A DNA stretch of 64,000 nucleotides from Flexivirga caeni (GCF_003724155.1 NZ_RJJQ01000016.1:62001-126000), one strand, 5' to 3'; numbered from the stretch's first letter, positions 46,703-56,760 are shown. The notes: generated from the letters alone by a model not told the origin. Numbers and translations are program-made.

Positions 46703-47947
46703 TCAGGCCGTCCTCAGCACGACCGCGATGTTGTGGCCGCCGAAGCCGAACGCGTTGCTCATGGCGGCCAGGTCGCCGTCCGGCAACGTGCGGTGGTCCT
46801 TGATGACCAGGTCGAGGTCGATCTCGGGGTCGACGTCGGTGACGTTGATGGTCCGCGGCACGATCCGGTGGTGCAGGGTCTGCGCCAGGATGATCGCCTC
46901 GAGCGCGCCGGCGGCGCCGAGCAGGTGACCGGTCATCGACTTGGTGCCGGTGAGGCACACGCCGTCCACGGCGTCGCCGAAAGCCCGCTTCACCGAGGTG
47001 ATCTCGGCCGCGTCGCCGACGGGAGTCGAGGTCGCGTGCGCATTGACGTGCACGATGTCGGACGGCTGCAGGCCGGCGCTGGCGATCGCCTCGTTCATCG
47101 CCCGTGCCTGGCCCGCACCTTCCGGGTCACCGGCCGTGATGTGGTAGGCGTCGGCCGACATACCGAGGCCGGCGAATTCGGCGTAGATCTTTGCCCCGCG
47201 AGCCTTGGCGTGCTCGTAGGACTCCAGCACGACGACGCCGGCACCCTCGCCGAGCAGGAAACCGTCGCGGTCGGCGGCCCACGGGCGCGACGCGCCCTGC
47301 GGGTCGTCGTTTCGTTTCGAGAGCGCCTGGGAAGCGGCGAATCCGGCGATCGGCAACGGATGTATGGCGGCCTCGGTGCCGCCCGCGATGGCCACGTCGG
47401 CACGACCCTGACGAATCATGCTCGCTGCCAGGCCCATTGACTCGGCACCGGACGCGCAAGCGGACACCGCAGTGTGCGCTCCGGCACGTGCCTTGAACTC
47501 CATGGAGATCATCCCGGAGGCGGAGTTGGGCATCAGCATCGGCACGGTCAGCGGGTAGACGCGCCGCGGACCCTTCTCGTTCAGGACGTCGTACTGGTCG
47601 AGCAGCGTGTGCACGCCGCCGATGCCAGTGCCGATGGCGGCGAGCAGGCGCTCGGGCTCGATCTCCGGCGCGCCGGCGTCCTGCCAGGCTTCTCGGGCAG
47701 CGATCACGGCATACTGCGCGAACGGGTCGGCTCGGCGGATCTCGACCCGCGAGAGCACCTCGCTCGGGTCCTGCTTGAGGCTGGCCGCGAAGGTGACGGG
47801 CAGTTCATACCGCTCGAGCCACTCGGCCGGCAGCGGTTTGGCGCCGGACTCGCCGGCCAGCAGGGCCTCCCAGGTCTCGGGGGCCGTGCCACCGATCGGC
47901 GTGGTAGCGCCCAGTCCGGTGATGACGACGCGCTTGTCTGCGCTCAT
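46703..47947 (-). CDS. fabF: Beta-ketoacyl-ACP synthase II
   Basis: 414 aa. The active-site Cys is in HTAVSACASGAESMG (about 165-179), and the two His are in VNAHATSTPVGDAAE and TKSMTGHLLGAAGALEA: the Cys-His-His triad of chain-extending condensing enzymes. It elongates acyl-ACP with malonyl-ACP. Last gene of fabD-fabH-acpP-fabF, separated from acpP by a strong hairpin. Confidence 0.96.
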   Translation of the reverse strand: MSADKRVVITGLGATTPIGGTAPETWEALLAGESGAKPLPAEWLERYELPVTFAASLKQDPSEVLSRVEIRRADPFAQYAVIAAREAWQDAGAPEIEPERLLAAIGTGIGGVHTLLDQYDVLNEKGPRRVYPLTVPMLMPNSASGMISMEFKARAGAHTAVSACASGAESMGLAASMIRQGRADVAIAGGTEAAIHPLPIAGFAASQALSKRNDDPQGASRPWAADRDGFLLGEGAGVVVLESYEHAKARGAKIYAEFAGLGMSADAYHITAGDPEGAGQARAMNEAIASAGLQPSDIVHVNAHATSTPVGDAAEITSVKRAFGDAVDGVCLTGTKSMTGHLLGAAGALEAIILAQTLHHRIVPRTINVTDVDPEIDLDLVIKDHRTLPDGDLAAMSNAFGFGGHNIAVVLRTA

Positions 47948-47990
47948 GAATCTTCAGGCTCCTCAGGCGGGGTGGTGGTATGACGCTGTT

Positions 47991-48030
47991 CCGCGGTGGT
48001 CCGGCGAGCACGCTCGCCGGACCACCGCGG
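47991..48030 (-). terminator. Intercistronic hairpin between acpP and fabF
   Basis: A perfect 18-bp stem (47991-48008 with 48013-48030) with loop CACG, just after the acpP stop. ACP is needed in great excess over FabF, and partial termination or mRNA protection here would achieve that; inference. Confidence 0.7.
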
Positions 48031-48044
48031 GACGAAAGGGTGTT

Positions 48045-48293
48045 TCAGTCTTGAGCGTTCTGGATGTACTTGACGGCGTCGCCGACGGTGGTCAGGTTCT
48101 TGACGTCGTCGTCGGGGATGCGCACGCCGAACTTCTCCTCGGCGTTGACGACGATCGTCATCATGGACAGCGAGTCGATGTCGAGGTCCTCGGTGAAGGA
48201 CTTGTCGAGCTGCACGTCCGCGGCGTCGACGCCGGTCTCCTCGTTCACGATCTCGGCAAGGCCCTGCAGGATCTCCTGCTCGCTCTGCGCCAT
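48045..48293 (-). CDS. acpP: Acyl carrier protein
   Basis: 82 aa. The phosphopantetheine attachment Ser is in EDLDIDSLSMMTIV (DSL motif, about Ser41). It is strongly acidic, with the four-helix ACP pattern (MAQSEQEILQGLAEIVNEETG ... VKNLTTVGDAVKYIQNAQD). Carries growing acyl chains between Fab enzymes. Located between fabH and fabF on the same strand. Confidence 0.96.
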   Translation of the reverse strand: MAQSEQEILQGLAEIVNEETGVDAADVQLDKSFTEDLDIDSLSMMTIVVNAEEKFGVRIPDDDVKNLTTVGDAVKYIQNAQD

Positions 48294-48420
48294 CTCAATG
48301 CTCCTTGTTCGAATTGCTGATGGTGGATTTTCGCACCTTCGGGCTGACCCGGATTACCCGCCGGATCGCGGGAGTCGTGCATTCGACCTTATGGCACGGC
48401 GGGCCCTTGCCGGCGAACGT

Positions 48421-49491
48421 TCAGGGCAACTCGATCACTTGCGCCGCGTAGGCCAGCCCGGCTCCGAACCCGATCTGTAGCGCGAGCCCGCCGTGCGGGG
48501 CGATGCCTTCGCGCAGCATCCGCTCGGTCGCGAGCGGGACGGAGGCCGCCGAGGTGTTGCCTGTTTCGGCGATGTCGCGCGCGACCGGGATGTCGGCGGG
48601 CAGCTTCAGCTGCTTGATCATCGCGTCGATGATGCGCATGTTGGCCTGGTGCGGGATGAACACGTCGAGATCGTCGACGGTGATCCCTGCCGCGTCCATC
48701 GCCTGCTGCGCGACAGGGGCCATCGACCACACCGCCCAGCGGAAGACGGACGGGCCCTGCATCGCGAGAGAGGTCTCGGCGTACGCCTTCGCGGGGTCGA
48801 GGTCTGCCGCCTTGCCCGACTCGGCCTCGACGAACCATTGGTCGCGCAGCTGCGTCCAGGGCTCGCGCTGCTGGATGGCTTCCCACTTCTCGCCGTCCGA
48901 ACCCCAGATAGTCGGGCCGATCGCCGGGTGGTCCGAAGGCCCGACGATCGCGGCACCGGCCCCGTCGCCGAAGATGAACGCGGTGCCCCGGTCGTGGATG
49001 TCGGTGAACGCCGACAGCTTTTCGGCGCCGATCACGAGCACGTTCTCCGCGCTGCCGCCGCGCACCATGTCCGAGGCGATCGAGACACCGTGACAGTAGC
49101 CCGCGCACGCTGCGGAGATGTCGAACGCCGGAATGCCGTTGGCGCCGAGACGGGTGGCGAGGGCAGGGGCAGCAGCCGGCGTCTGGTAGGGGTGGGTCAC
49201 GGTCGCGACGACGATGGCACTGAGCCGGTCGGCCGTCATCCCGGCGGCGCGCAGCACGTCGAACGCGGCCGCCTCGGCCATGTCGATGACGGTCTCATCC
49301 TGCCTGGCCCACCGTCGCGACTCGATGCCGGAGCGCTCGCGGATCCACTGGTCGGAGGATTCGATCCAGGTGCAGACCTCGGCGTTGGTGATCACGCGTT
49401 CGGGGCGGTAGCCACCGACAGCGACGATGCGCGAATAGCGCGCGCCCTGCGAAGCCTGCAGCGTGCCAGTGTGTTTCGGCTGGACGGTCAT
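48421..49491 (-). CDS. fabH: Beta-ketoacyl-ACP synthase III
   Basis: 356 aa. Catalytic triad: Cys in AFDISAACAGYCHGV (about 123), His in VFIPHQANMRIID, Asn in ETGNTSAASVPLA. FabH starts each chain by condensing acyl-CoA with malonyl-ACP and sets branched or straight starters. The N-terminal extension (MTVQPKHTGTLQASQGARYS) is actinobacterial. It begins 5 bases after the fabD stop. Confidence 0.96.
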   Translation of the reverse strand: MTVQPKHTGTLQASQGARYSRIVAVGGYRPERVITNAEVCTWIESSDQWIRERSGIESRRWARQDETVIDMAEAAAFDVLRAAGMTADRLSAIVVATVTHPYQTPAAAPALATRLGANGIPAFDISAACAGYCHGVSIASDMVRGGSAENVLVIGAEKLSAFTDIHDRGTAFIFGDGAGAAIVGPSDHPAIGPTIWGSDGEKWEAIQQREPWTQLRDQWFVEAESGKAADLDPAKAYAETSLAMQGPSVFRWAVWSMAPVAQQAMDAAGITVDDLDVFIPHQANMRIIDAMIKQLKLPADIPVARDIAETGNTSAASVPLATERMLREGIAPHGGLALQIGFGAGLAYAAQVIELP

Positions 49492-49496
49492 GCGGG

Positions 49497-50438
49497 TCAG
49501 CTCCCTTGCGAAGCGTTGGAGGTGTGCTCGCGCAGGAGGTCGCGGGCCTTGTCGAGGTCGTCCGGTGTCTTGACGGCGACGCTCGCGACGCCGCGCATGC
49601 CGCGCTTGGCCAGACCCACGAGCGTTCCGGCCGGGCAGAGCTCGATCAGTCCGGTGACTCCCAGATCGAGCATGGTCTGCATGGTGGCGTCCCAGCGCAC
49701 GGGTCCGGCGACCTGTGCGACCAGACGGTCGACCACCTCCGTGCCGTCGCTCACCGGGCCGCCGTCCTTGTTGGACAGCAGGCGGACACGGGGATCGTGC
49801 ACCTCGAGCGACGCGGCGTGCTCGCGCAGCGCGTCGACAGCCGGTGCCATGTGGGCGGTGTGGAACGCCCCCGCCACCTGCAGCGGTATGACGCGAGCTT
49901 TCGCCGGCGGCGCTTCCTGCAGCGCGGCGAGCTGTTCCAACGTGCCCGCCGCCACGATCTGGCCGGCACCGTTGCGGTTGGCCGGGGTCAGCCCCAGCGA
50001 CTCCAGCGTGACGAGCACTTCCGCCTCGTCGCCGCCGAGCACGGCCGCCATGCCGGTCGGCGTGACGGCGGCGGCGCGCGCCATATCGTTGCCGCGCTCG
50101 GTGACGAACCGCATCGCGTCGTCCTCGCTGAGCACGCTGGCGGCCGCGGCGGCGGTGATCTCACCGACCGAGTGGCCCGCCAGCACAGCGTCGCCAGCCA
50201 GGTCCGCGTCGTCCAGCAGTGCGCTGAGGGTGCCGAGGCCGGTGGCGACGATCAGCGGCTGCGCGACGGCGGTGTCCTTGATGGTCTCGGCATCAGAGGT
50301 GGTGCCGTGGGCGACCAGATCGGTGTCAGCGACCTGCGACAGCCGGTGCAGGTGGTCGGCGAAACCGGGCACCTCCAGCCAGGGAGTCAGGAATCCGGGG
50401 GTCTGTGAGCCCTGTCCAGGGCAGACGATCGCGAGCAC
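49497..50438 (-). CDS. fabD: Malonyl-CoA:ACP transacylase
   Basis: 313 aa from GTG 50438 (VLAIVCPGQGSQTPGFLTP). The nucleophile Ser lies in LAGHSVGEITAAAAA, the catalytic His in QVAGAFHTAHMAPA, and a conserved Gln in the PGQGSQ motif. It loads malonyl groups onto ACP. An upstream in-frame ATG at 50522 would add a low-complexity 28 residues that overlap the hairpin and is rejected. Confidence 0.95.
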   Translation of the reverse strand: MLAIVCPGQGSQTPGFLTPWLEVPGFADHLHRLSQVADTDLVAHGTTSDAETIKDTAVAQPLIVATGLGTLSALLDDADLAGDAVLAGHSVGEITAAAAASVLSEDDAMRFVTERGNDMARAAAVTPTGMAAVLGGDEAEVLVTLESLGLTPANRNGAGQIVAAGTLEQLAALQEAPPAKARVIPLQVAGAFHTAHMAPAVDALREHAASLEVHDPRVRLLSNKDGGPVSDGTEVVDRLVAQVAGPVRWDATMQTMLDLGVTGLIELCPAGTLVGLAKRGMRGVASVAVKTPDDLDKARDLLREHTSNASQGS

Positions 50439-50497
50439 AGGTCTACTGTGCCGGACCGGCCGTCCTGATGGCGTCTTCGAATCCGACGAAGCTGCGG

Positions 50498-50531
50498 CAC
50501 CCCATTTGGAGGATTCCTCCAAAATGGGGTG
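50498..50531 (-). terminator. Hairpin between fasR and fabD
   Basis: 50498-50513 pairs with 50515-50531, 16 pairs with one extra A in the right arm; the turn is essentially a single unpaired base, so the tip must open. It lies between the fasR stop and the fabD start. No T-run follows in the transcription direction. Confidence 0.55.
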
Positions 50532-50537
50532 ACTCGC

Positions 50538-51665
50538 TCAGAGGCGGGAGAGTGCGAGCGCGAGCCGCACGGTGAAGGCGTCCCGCGGGTCGGTGAGGTC
50601 ATATCCGGTCAGTTCGGCGATGCGCCCGAGCCGGTAGCGGACGGTGTTCGGGTGCACGTAGAGCGTGCGCGAGGTCGCCTCCAGTGCGCCGCACTCGAGG
50701 TATGCCGCGACGGTGTCCCGCAACTCGGGGCGGTCGCGCACCGGCCGGGTCACCTTGTCGACGAGGGACCGGCGGGCGCGTGTATCGCCCGCCAGCGCGC
50801 GCTCGGGCAGCAGCTCGCTCGCGGCGCACGGCCGTGGCGCGTCGGGCCAGGCCGCGGCCGCGCGGTAGCCGGACAGCGCGGCCCGGGCGCTGCGTCCGGC
50901 GGCATACAGGTGCGGCACGCGCGGTCCGACGACGACCGGGCCTTCGCCCCAGAGGTGCTGCAGGGCCGTGGCGACGGCCAGGCTGTCCTCGACGCCGCCG
51001 AGGATCGCGATCAGCAGGTTGCGATGCACGGACGCGAGGGTTGTCACGCCCTTGTGAGTTGCGTTGCGCCGCAATGCATCCAGTGCGTCAGTGCCCGGTC
51101 CGTGCGGGGCCGCGCCGGCGATCACGACGACACCTCGCACGTCGTGCCAGCCCAGCGCTGCGACCCGGGAGCTGAGGTCGTCGTCGGCCTCGGCGCGCAG
51201 CACGGCATCGACGACGAGAGCTTCCAGCCGGGCGTCCCAGGCGCCACGGACCTCGGCTGCCTGTGCGTAGACGTGTGCCGCGGCAAACGCGATGTCCCGG
51301 GAGTAGATGAGCACGGCCTCGCGCAACTGTTGCTGCTCACCGGCCGCCGCCAGCTGTGGCACATGCTCCTCGACGACGTCGATCGCCGTGCGCACCATCT
51401 GCAGCGTCTGCTGCAGCGCGATGCTCCGGGTCAGTTCTCTGGGCGCGGCGGCGAACACGTCCACCGGCAGGGACGGGGTCCGGTCCGGAGCGCGATACCA
51501 GGAGATGAAGGCACCGATGCCGGCCTGAGCGACCAGGCCCACCCAGGAACGTTCGTCAGCCGGGAGGCCGCGGTACCACTCGTAGCTCTCGTCCAGCCGG
51601 GCGATCGCGGCCGCCGACAACTGGTCGGCGCTGCGCTCGAGGCGCTGCCCGGTGCTTGTGGACAT
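50538..51665 (-). CDS. fasR: PucR-family activator of fatty acid synthesis (FasR-like)
   Basis: 375 aa. A variable N-terminal domain leads to a C-terminal PucR-type HTH (CGALEATSRTLYVHPNTVRYRLGRIAELTGYDLTDPRDAFTVRLALALSRL). Immediately upstream of fabD-fabH-acpP-fabF on the same strand. In Streptomyces, the orthologous gene encodes FasR, which activates this fab operon (established knowledge). Residues in the linker contain the GGDEF-like pseudo-domain of PucR proteins. Confidence 0.88.
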   Translation of the reverse strand: MSTSTGQRLERSADQLSAAAIARLDESYEWYRGLPADERSWVGLVAQAGIGAFISWYRAPDRTPSLPVDVFAAAPRELTRSIALQQTLQMVRTAIDVVEEHVPQLAAAGEQQQLREAVLIYSRDIAFAAAHVYAQAAEVRGAWDARLEALVVDAVLRAEADDDLSSRVAALGWHDVRGVVVIAGAAPHGPGTDALDALRRNATHKGVTTLASVHRNLLIAILGGVEDSLAVATALQHLWGEGPVVVGPRVPHLYAAGRSARAALSGYRAAAAWPDAPRPCAASELLPERALAGDTRARRSLVDKVTRPVRDRPELRDTVAAYLECGALEATSRTLYVHPNTVRYRLGRIAELTGYDLTDPRDAFTVRLALALSRL

Positions 51666-51686
51666 GCGCCAAGTGTATGGCGAGCG

Positions 51687-51720
51687 CGAAGGGCCCCGGG
51701 GTGATCCCCGGGACCCTTCG
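51687..51720. terminator. Hairpin between aceE and fasR
   Basis: 51687-51701 pairs with 51706-51720, 15 bp with one mismatch and loop TGAT. It lies between aceE (stop 51736) and fasR (start 51665). There is no T-run. Confidence 0.65.
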
Positions 51721-51735
51721 GCATACGTCGTGCGC

Positions 51736-54489
51736 TCAGGCGTCGCCGCCTGCGTTGCCGCTGGCGCCGGCCTGCGGGTTGAGCAGGTCGTACTTCGCGG
51801 CAGCGTCGACGGCCGTCTGCGGGTCGATCTCGCCGCGTGCGGCGAGCTCCTGCAGCGTCCGCACGGCCATCGACGGCCCGTCGATGTGGAAAACGCGGCG
51901 CGCGGCGGCGCGCGTGTCGCTGAAGCCGAAACCGTCGGCGCCGAGCGTCACGTAGTCGCCGGGCACCCAGGGGCGGATCTGCTCCTGCACCGCCCGCATC
52001 CAGTCGGAGACGGCCACGACCGGGCCGGGGCGCCCCTGCAGCTGCCGCGTCACGAACGGCACCTGCTGGTCGGCGTTCGGGTGCAGGAAGCGCAACTCGT
52101 CGGACGCCTCGCCGTCGCGGCGCAGCTCGTTCCACGACGTGACCGACCAGACGTCGGCGACGACACCCCAGTCGTCCTTGAGCAACTGCTGGGCTTCCAG
52201 GGCCCACGGCACACCGACGCCGGAGGCGAGCAACTGTGCACGTGGCGCGTCGGCGGCGGTGTCGCCCTCGGAGATGAGGTGCATGCCGCGCAGGATGCCT
52301 TCGGTGTCGACCTGCTCCGGCTCGGCCGGCTGCTGCATCGGCTCGTTGTAGACAGTCAGGTAGTAGATGACGTTCTCCGCGTCATCCCCGAACATTCGCC
52401 GCAGGCCGTCCTGCACGATGGTCGCGATCTCATAGCCGTATGCCGGATCGTACGCAACGACAGCGGGATTCGTCGCAGCAAGCAGCAACGAGTGACCGTC
52501 AGCGTGCTGCAGGCCTTCACCGGTGAGGGTGGTGCGGCCGGCGGTGGCGCCGACCAGGAAACCGCGGGTCATCTGGTCGGACGCCGCCCAGATGAAGTCG
52601 GCGGTGCGCTGGAAGCCAAACATCGAATAGAAGATGTAGATCGGCACCATCGGCACGCCGTGGGTGGCGTATGACGTGCCCGCCGCGGTGAACGCCGCGA
52701 CCGAGCCGCTCTCGTTGATGCCCAGGTGCAGGATCTGCCCGTCGGTGGCTTCCTTGTAGGCAAGCATCAGCTCGGCGTCGACCGAGGTGTAGTGCTGCCC
52801 GTGCGGGTTGTAGATCTTGGCGGTCGGGAAGAACGAGTCCATGCCGAAGGTGCGCGCCTCGTCCGGGATGATCGGCACCACGTGCTTGCCGAACTCCTTG
52901 TCGCGCATCATGTCCTTCAGGATGCGGACGAACGCCATCGTGGTGGCGACTTCCTGCTTGCCCGAGCCCTTCTTCGCCGCGGCATAGGCCTTGTCGTCCG
53001 GGAGCTTCAGCGCACTGGCCGTGTGCCGCCGGTCGGGCAGACCGCCGCCGAGCTTGCTGCGCCGTTCGCGCAGGTACTTGATCGCCGGATCGTCCTCGCC
53101 GGGGTGGTAGTAGGGCGGCAGGTAGGGGTTCTCCTCCAGCTGCGCGTCGCTGACCGGGATGTTCAGCGAGTCGCGGAAGTTCTTCAGGTCCTCCAGCGTC
53201 AGCTTCTTCATCTGATGGGTCGCGTTGCGCCCGGCGAAGTGGGTGCCGAGGCTGTAGCCCTTGATCGTCTTGACCAGGATCACGGTCGGCTGGCCGGTGT
53301 GCTCGGTCGCCGCCTTGTATGCCGCGTAGACCTTGCGGTAGTCGTGCCCGCCGCGCTTGAGCTTCCACCAGATCTCGTCGTCGGACCAGTCCTTGACCAT
53401 GTCGCGGGTCCGCGGGTCACGGCCGAAGAAGTGCTCGCGCACGTAGGCACCGTCGTTCGCCCGGAACGTCTGGTAGTCGCCGTCCGGGGTGCGGTTCATC
53501 AGGTTGACCAGTGCGCCATCGCGGTCGGCCGCCAGCAGCGGGTCCCAGCCGCGGCCCCAGATGCACTTGATGACGTTCCAGCCGGCACCGCGGAAGAAGC
53601 TCTCCAGCTCCTGGATGATCTTGCCGTTGCCGCGCACCGGGCCGTCCAGCCGCTGCAGGTTGCAGTTGACCACGAAGGTCAGGTTGTCCAGCTCTTCGTT
53701 GGCGGCGAGCTGCAGCAGCCCGCGCGACTCCGGCTCGTCCATCTCGCCGTCGCCGAGGAACGCCCAGACATGCTGCTGGCTGGTGTCTTTCAGGCCGCGT
53801 CCTTGCAGGTAGCGGTTGAACTGCGCCTGGTAGATCGCGTTCATCGGCCCGATGCCCATGGAGACCGTCGGGAACTCCCAGAAGTCGGGCATGTTGCGCG
53901 GGTGCGGGTATGACGGCAGGCCGAGCCGCTGTCCCTGCACGACGTGCGAGTGCTCCTGGCGGAAGCCGTCCAGGTGCTCCTCGGACAGGCGGCCCTCGAG
54001 GAACGCCCGGGCATACATGCCGGGGGAGGCGTGGCCCTGGAAGAACACCTGGTCGCCGCCGCCGGGGTGTGACTTGCCGCGGAAGAAGTGGTTGAAGCCG
54101 ACCTCGTAGAGGGTGGCCGCCGAGGCGTAGGTCGAGATATGCCCGCCGACCCCGACGCCCGGGCGCTGCGCGCGGTGCACCATCATGGCGGCGTTCCAGC
54201 GCAGCCAGGCGCGGTAGCGGCGCTCGACCTCTTCGTCACCCGGGAACCAGGGCTCGGCTTCCGGGCTGATGGTGTTGATGTAGTCGGTCGCGGTCAGCGA
54301 CGGCACACCGATGCGGCGCTCGCGTGAGCGTTCAAGCAGCTTCAGCATGATGTAGCGAGCCCGCGTCTGGCCGACGTCGTCGATCAGCCCGTCCAGCGAG
54401 TCGATCCACTCCTGGGTCTCCTCGGGGTCGATGTCGGGGAGTTGGCTGGGGATGCCGTTGAGGATCGGTCCTGCGTCCTCGCGCGCCAT
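51736..54489 (-). CDS. aceE: Pyruvate dehydrogenase E1 component (homodimeric)
   Basis: 917 aa, normal for homodimeric AceE. The thiamine-diphosphate motif is [14 protein letters not shown]...[15 protein letters not shown] (GDG...NN-like), with [16 protein letters not shown] and the transketolase-like C-terminal domain. It decarboxylates pyruvate and passes the acetyl group to the E2 lipoyl domain. The place between fasR and the DUF3052/AhpE pair is common in actinobacteria; here a urate cluster is inserted between aceE and that pair. Confidence 0.96.
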   Translation of the reverse strand: MAREDAGPILNGIPSQLPDIDPEETQEWIDSLDGLIDDVGQTRARYIMLKLLERSRERRIGVPSLTATDYINTISPEAEPWFPGDEEVERRYRAWLRWNAAMMVHRAQRPGVGVGGHISTYASAATLYEVGFNHFFRGKSHPGGGDQVFFQGHASPGMYARAFLEGRLSEEHLDGFRQEHSHVVQGQRLGLPSYPHPRNMPDFWEFPTVSMGIGPMNAIYQAQFNRYLQGRGLKDTSQQHVWAFLGDGEMDEPESRGLLQLAANEELDNLTFVVNCNLQRLDGPVRGNGKIIQELESFFRGAGWNVIKCIWGRGWDPLLAADRDGALVNLMNRTPDGDYQTFRANDGAYVREHFFGRDPRTRDMVKDWSDDEIWWKLKRGGHDYRKVYAAYKAATEHTGQPTVILVKTIKGYSLGTHFAGRNATHQMKKLTLEDLKNFRDSLNIPVSDAQLEENPYLPPYYHPGEDDPAIKYLRERRSKLGGGLPDRRHTASALKLPDDKAYAAAKKGSGKQEVATTMAFVRILKDMMRDKEFGKHVVPIIPDEARTFGMDSFFPTAKIYNPHGQHYTSVDAELMLAYKEATDGQILHLGINESGSVAAFTAAGTSYATHGVPMVPIYIFYSMFGFQRTADFIWAASDQMTRGFLVGATAGRTTLTGEGLQHADGHSLLLAATNPAVVAYDPAYGYEIATIVQDGLRRMFGDDAENVIYYLTVYNEPMQQPAEPEQVDTEGILRGMHLISEGDTAADAPRAQLLASGVGVPWALEAQQLLKDDWGVVADVWSVTSWNELRRDGEASDELRFLHPNADQQVPFVTRQLQGRPGPVVAVSDWMRAVQEQIRPWVPGDYVTLGADGFGFSDTRAAARRVFHIDGPSMAVRTLQELAARGEIDPQTAVDAAAKYDLLNPQAGASGNAGGDA

Positions 54490-54647
54490 GAGTGGCTCCT
54501 CTCATGTGCTGCCGCGTGTTTCGCGACTGCGACGTTCTGTCTTCTCGGGGTTTCCGGGCTGAATCCATCTTCTACCCGCGCGGGCGAGCCGGCCGATGGG
54601 GGTCTCGGCTACTGGTCAGTAGTGTTTCAGTTCTCGGCGGCCCACCG

Positions 54648-55469
54648 TCACGGCAGGTTGAGAGCGGCGTGGCGGTGCACGTCCTTGTAGAGCAGGTAGC
54701 GGAAGTGGCCCGGCCCGCCGGCGTAGCAGGCCTGCGGGCAGAACGCGCGCAACCACATGAAGTCGCCCTCCTGCACCTCGACCCAGTCCTTGTTGAGCAG
54801 GTAGACGGCCTTGCCCTCCAGGACGTAGAGGCCATGTTCCATCACGTGCGTCTCCGGAAACGGGATCGCTCCGCCCGGCTCGAAGGTGACGATATTGACG
54901 TGCATGTCGTGGCGCACGTCGTCGGGGTCGGTGAAGCGCTGGGTGCACCAGCGGCCGTCGGTGTCGGGCATCGCGCCCAGCTCGACGTCGGACTCGTGCG
55001 TGACGAACGAGTCAGGGGTCTCGACGCCGTCGACGACGCTGTAGCGCTTGCGGATCCAGTGGAAGGTGGCGGTGCTGCCGGTGTCGTTGTGCAGCGTCCA
55101 CGTGTCGCCCGGCGCGATGAAGGCGTAACCGCCGGCGGGCAGCGTGTGCTGGGCCCCGCCGAGGTCCAGGCGCAACTCGCCGTCCACCACGAAGAGCACG
55201 CTCTCGGCCGCCGGGTTGGTCTCCGGGCGGTCGCTGCCGCCGCCGGGACCGACCTCGACGATGTACTGCGAGAAGGTCTCGGCGAAACCCGTCAGGGGCC
55301 GGGCGAGCACCCACAGCCGGGTGTCGTCCCAGAACGGCAGGCGGCTGCTGGTGATGTCGCTCATGGTGCGACGGGGGAGCACGGCATACGCCTCGGTGAA
55401 GATCGACCGGTCGGTGGTCAGCTCGGTCTGCGCGGGTAGCCCGCCCCGGGGCGTGTAGTACTGCGTCAT
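54648..55469 (-). CDS. allE: (S)-ureidoglycine aminohydrolase AllE
   Basis: 273 aa from ATG 55469 (MTQYYTPRGGLPAQTELTTD). A bicupin protein: N-terminal cupin (ESVLFVVDGELRLDLGGAQHTLPAGGYAFIAPGDTWTLHN) and C-terminal cupin (HVMEHGLYVLEGKAVYLLNKDWVEVQEGDFMWLRAFCPQACYAGG), with metal residues in the latter. It releases ammonia from ureidoglycine to give ureidoglycolate, the step after allantoate hydrolysis. It follows the aldolase-like gene by 14 bases. Allantoinase and allantoate hydrolase are not in this window. Confidence 0.9.
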   Translation of the reverse strand: MTQYYTPRGGLPAQTELTTDRSIFTEAYAVLPRRTMSDITSSRLPFWDDTRLWVLARPLTGFAETFSQYIVEVGPGGGSDRPETNPAAESVLFVVDGELRLDLGGAQHTLPAGGYAFIAPGDTWTLHNDTGSTATFHWIRKRYSVVDGVETPDSFVTHESDVELGAMPDTDGRWCTQRFTDPDDVRHDMHVNIVTFEPGGAIPFPETHVMEHGLYVLEGKAVYLLNKDWVEVQEGDFMWLRAFCPQACYAGGPGHFRYLLYKDVHRHAALNLP

Positions 55470-55483
55470 TGTCACTCCTGACT

Positions 55484-56728
55484 TCAGCGGGAGAGCTCGG
55501 CGAGCTCGGAAACGGATATCTGACAAGCGGATTCGGCCTCGTCGGTGCCGATGGCGCCACAGTGCACGCCGCGCAGCAGCGCGCCGGCGAGCATCCGGGC
55601 GGTGGCGGGTTCGTCCATGACATCGCCCCCGGCCGTCTGATGCAGGTATGCCGCGAGGCGCGCCGACGCGCTGGGCAGCGCGCGCCGGAAGAAGAGGAAG
55701 TTGGCCAGGTAGCGGGAGACGAGGTGCCCGGGGTGCATGTCCCATCCCTGGTAGATGCCGCGCACCAGGGAGCGGGTCACCAGGCCGGCGTGCAATCGCC
55801 AGGTGGCGCGGGCGGATTCGCGGTCGCCGAACGCCACCACGTTGGTGGAGCCGTCGCAGATGCGGGTGCCGGTCTGAGCGGCCGCTACCTGGATCACCGA
55901 CTTGGCGTGATCGGCCGCCGGGTGGTCCAGGGCCTGGTATGCCGCGGCGATCCCGAGACCGGCGCTGTAGTCGTAGGTGCCGTAAACCAGCGAGCTGACC
56001 CGACCGGGTGCCGCGTGCACCATGCGAGCGACCGACGCCGAGCCGTCCGCAGCGAGGATGGCCTGCGGCGTCTCGACCTGGATCTCGAACGTCACACTGC
56101 CGGAAGGGAGTTCGAGCTCCTCCTCAAGTGCCGCGCACGCGGTGTCCATGGCTGCCGCCTGCTCGACGCTGGTGACTTTCGGCAGCGTCAGGACATTGCC
56201 GGCGAGGAGACCGGCCCCCGCCATACCCCGCTGGTAGTCCACCAGGGTGTGCACTCCGCGAGCGCGGGTCGGTGCCTCGAACGACTTGAAGCGGATGCCG
56301 TGCCAGGCGGGCAGTTCGCCGGTGCCGGCGAGGTCGGCGAACCCGGTCAGCACGCCGGCGAGATGGCCGTCCTCGGCTTCGTCGGATCGCACGCCGTAGC
56401 CGTCCTCGAAGTCGGCCCGCAGGTCCTCGATCGGCTCGCGCTCCAGCTTGGCGACCACACGGTCGTAGACTTCGGCCACGTCGTCCACGGATTCGCCTGT
56501 GGCGCGGGCGAGTTCGGCCGCGTCGGGTGCATAGGTCGCGAGCAGGTCGCGCGCCGTCCGGGCGAAGCCACGCACGTCCTCGGCAGTGCACCGGTCGGCG
56601 GGCAGGTAGACCGTGTGCACGGGGTGACGGCCGGTCGCCGGACCAGGATAATCACGGGTGAGTGCGGCATCCGCACCGGCAAGCGCTGCGTCGAGTTGTG
56701 CGGTCAAGGTCGTGCGGAAGTCGGACAC
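55484..56728 (-). CDS. DUF6986 aldolase/citrate-lyase-like protein in the urate cluster
   Basis: 414 aa from GTG 56728 (VSDFRTTLTAQLDAALAGAD) with GAGGAG about 8 bases upstream. It belongs to the HpcH/HpaI-aldolase or malate-synthase-like TIM barrel superfamily: RADFEDGYGVRSDEAEDGHL (acidic metal motif), FEIQVETPQAILAADGSA and SSLVYGTYDYSAGLG. A role in handling glyoxylate from ureidoglycolate is an attractive inference (glyoxylate is an end product of the pathway). It shares the divergent IclR operator region and is co-directional with allE. Confidence 0.8.
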   Translation of the reverse strand: MSDFRTTLTAQLDAALAGADAALTRDYPGPATGRHPVHTVYLPADRCTAEDVRGFARTARDLLATYAPDAAELARATGESVDDVAEVYDRVVAKLEREPIEDLRADFEDGYGVRSDEAEDGHLAGVLTGFADLAGTGELPAWHGIRFKSFEAPTRARGVHTLVDYQRGMAGAGLLAGNVLTLPKVTSVEQAAAMDTACAALEEELELPSGSVTFEIQVETPQAILAADGSASVARMVHAAPGRVSSLVYGTYDYSAGLGIAAAYQALDHPAADHAKSVIQVAAAQTGTRICDGSTNVVAFGDRESARATWRLHAGLVTRSLVRGIYQGWDMHPGHLVSRYLANFLFFRRALPSASARLAAYLHQTAGGDVMDEPATARMLAGALLRGVHCGAIGTDEAESACQISVSELAELSR

Positions 56729-56760
56729 GGGGGCTCCTCTCGGCCAACATTCCGTATTAT

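Noticed and set aside
48493-50532. Long plus-strand open frame opposite fabH and fabD
   Set aside because: It is antisense to two well-supported fatty acid synthesis genes and lacks any domain pattern.
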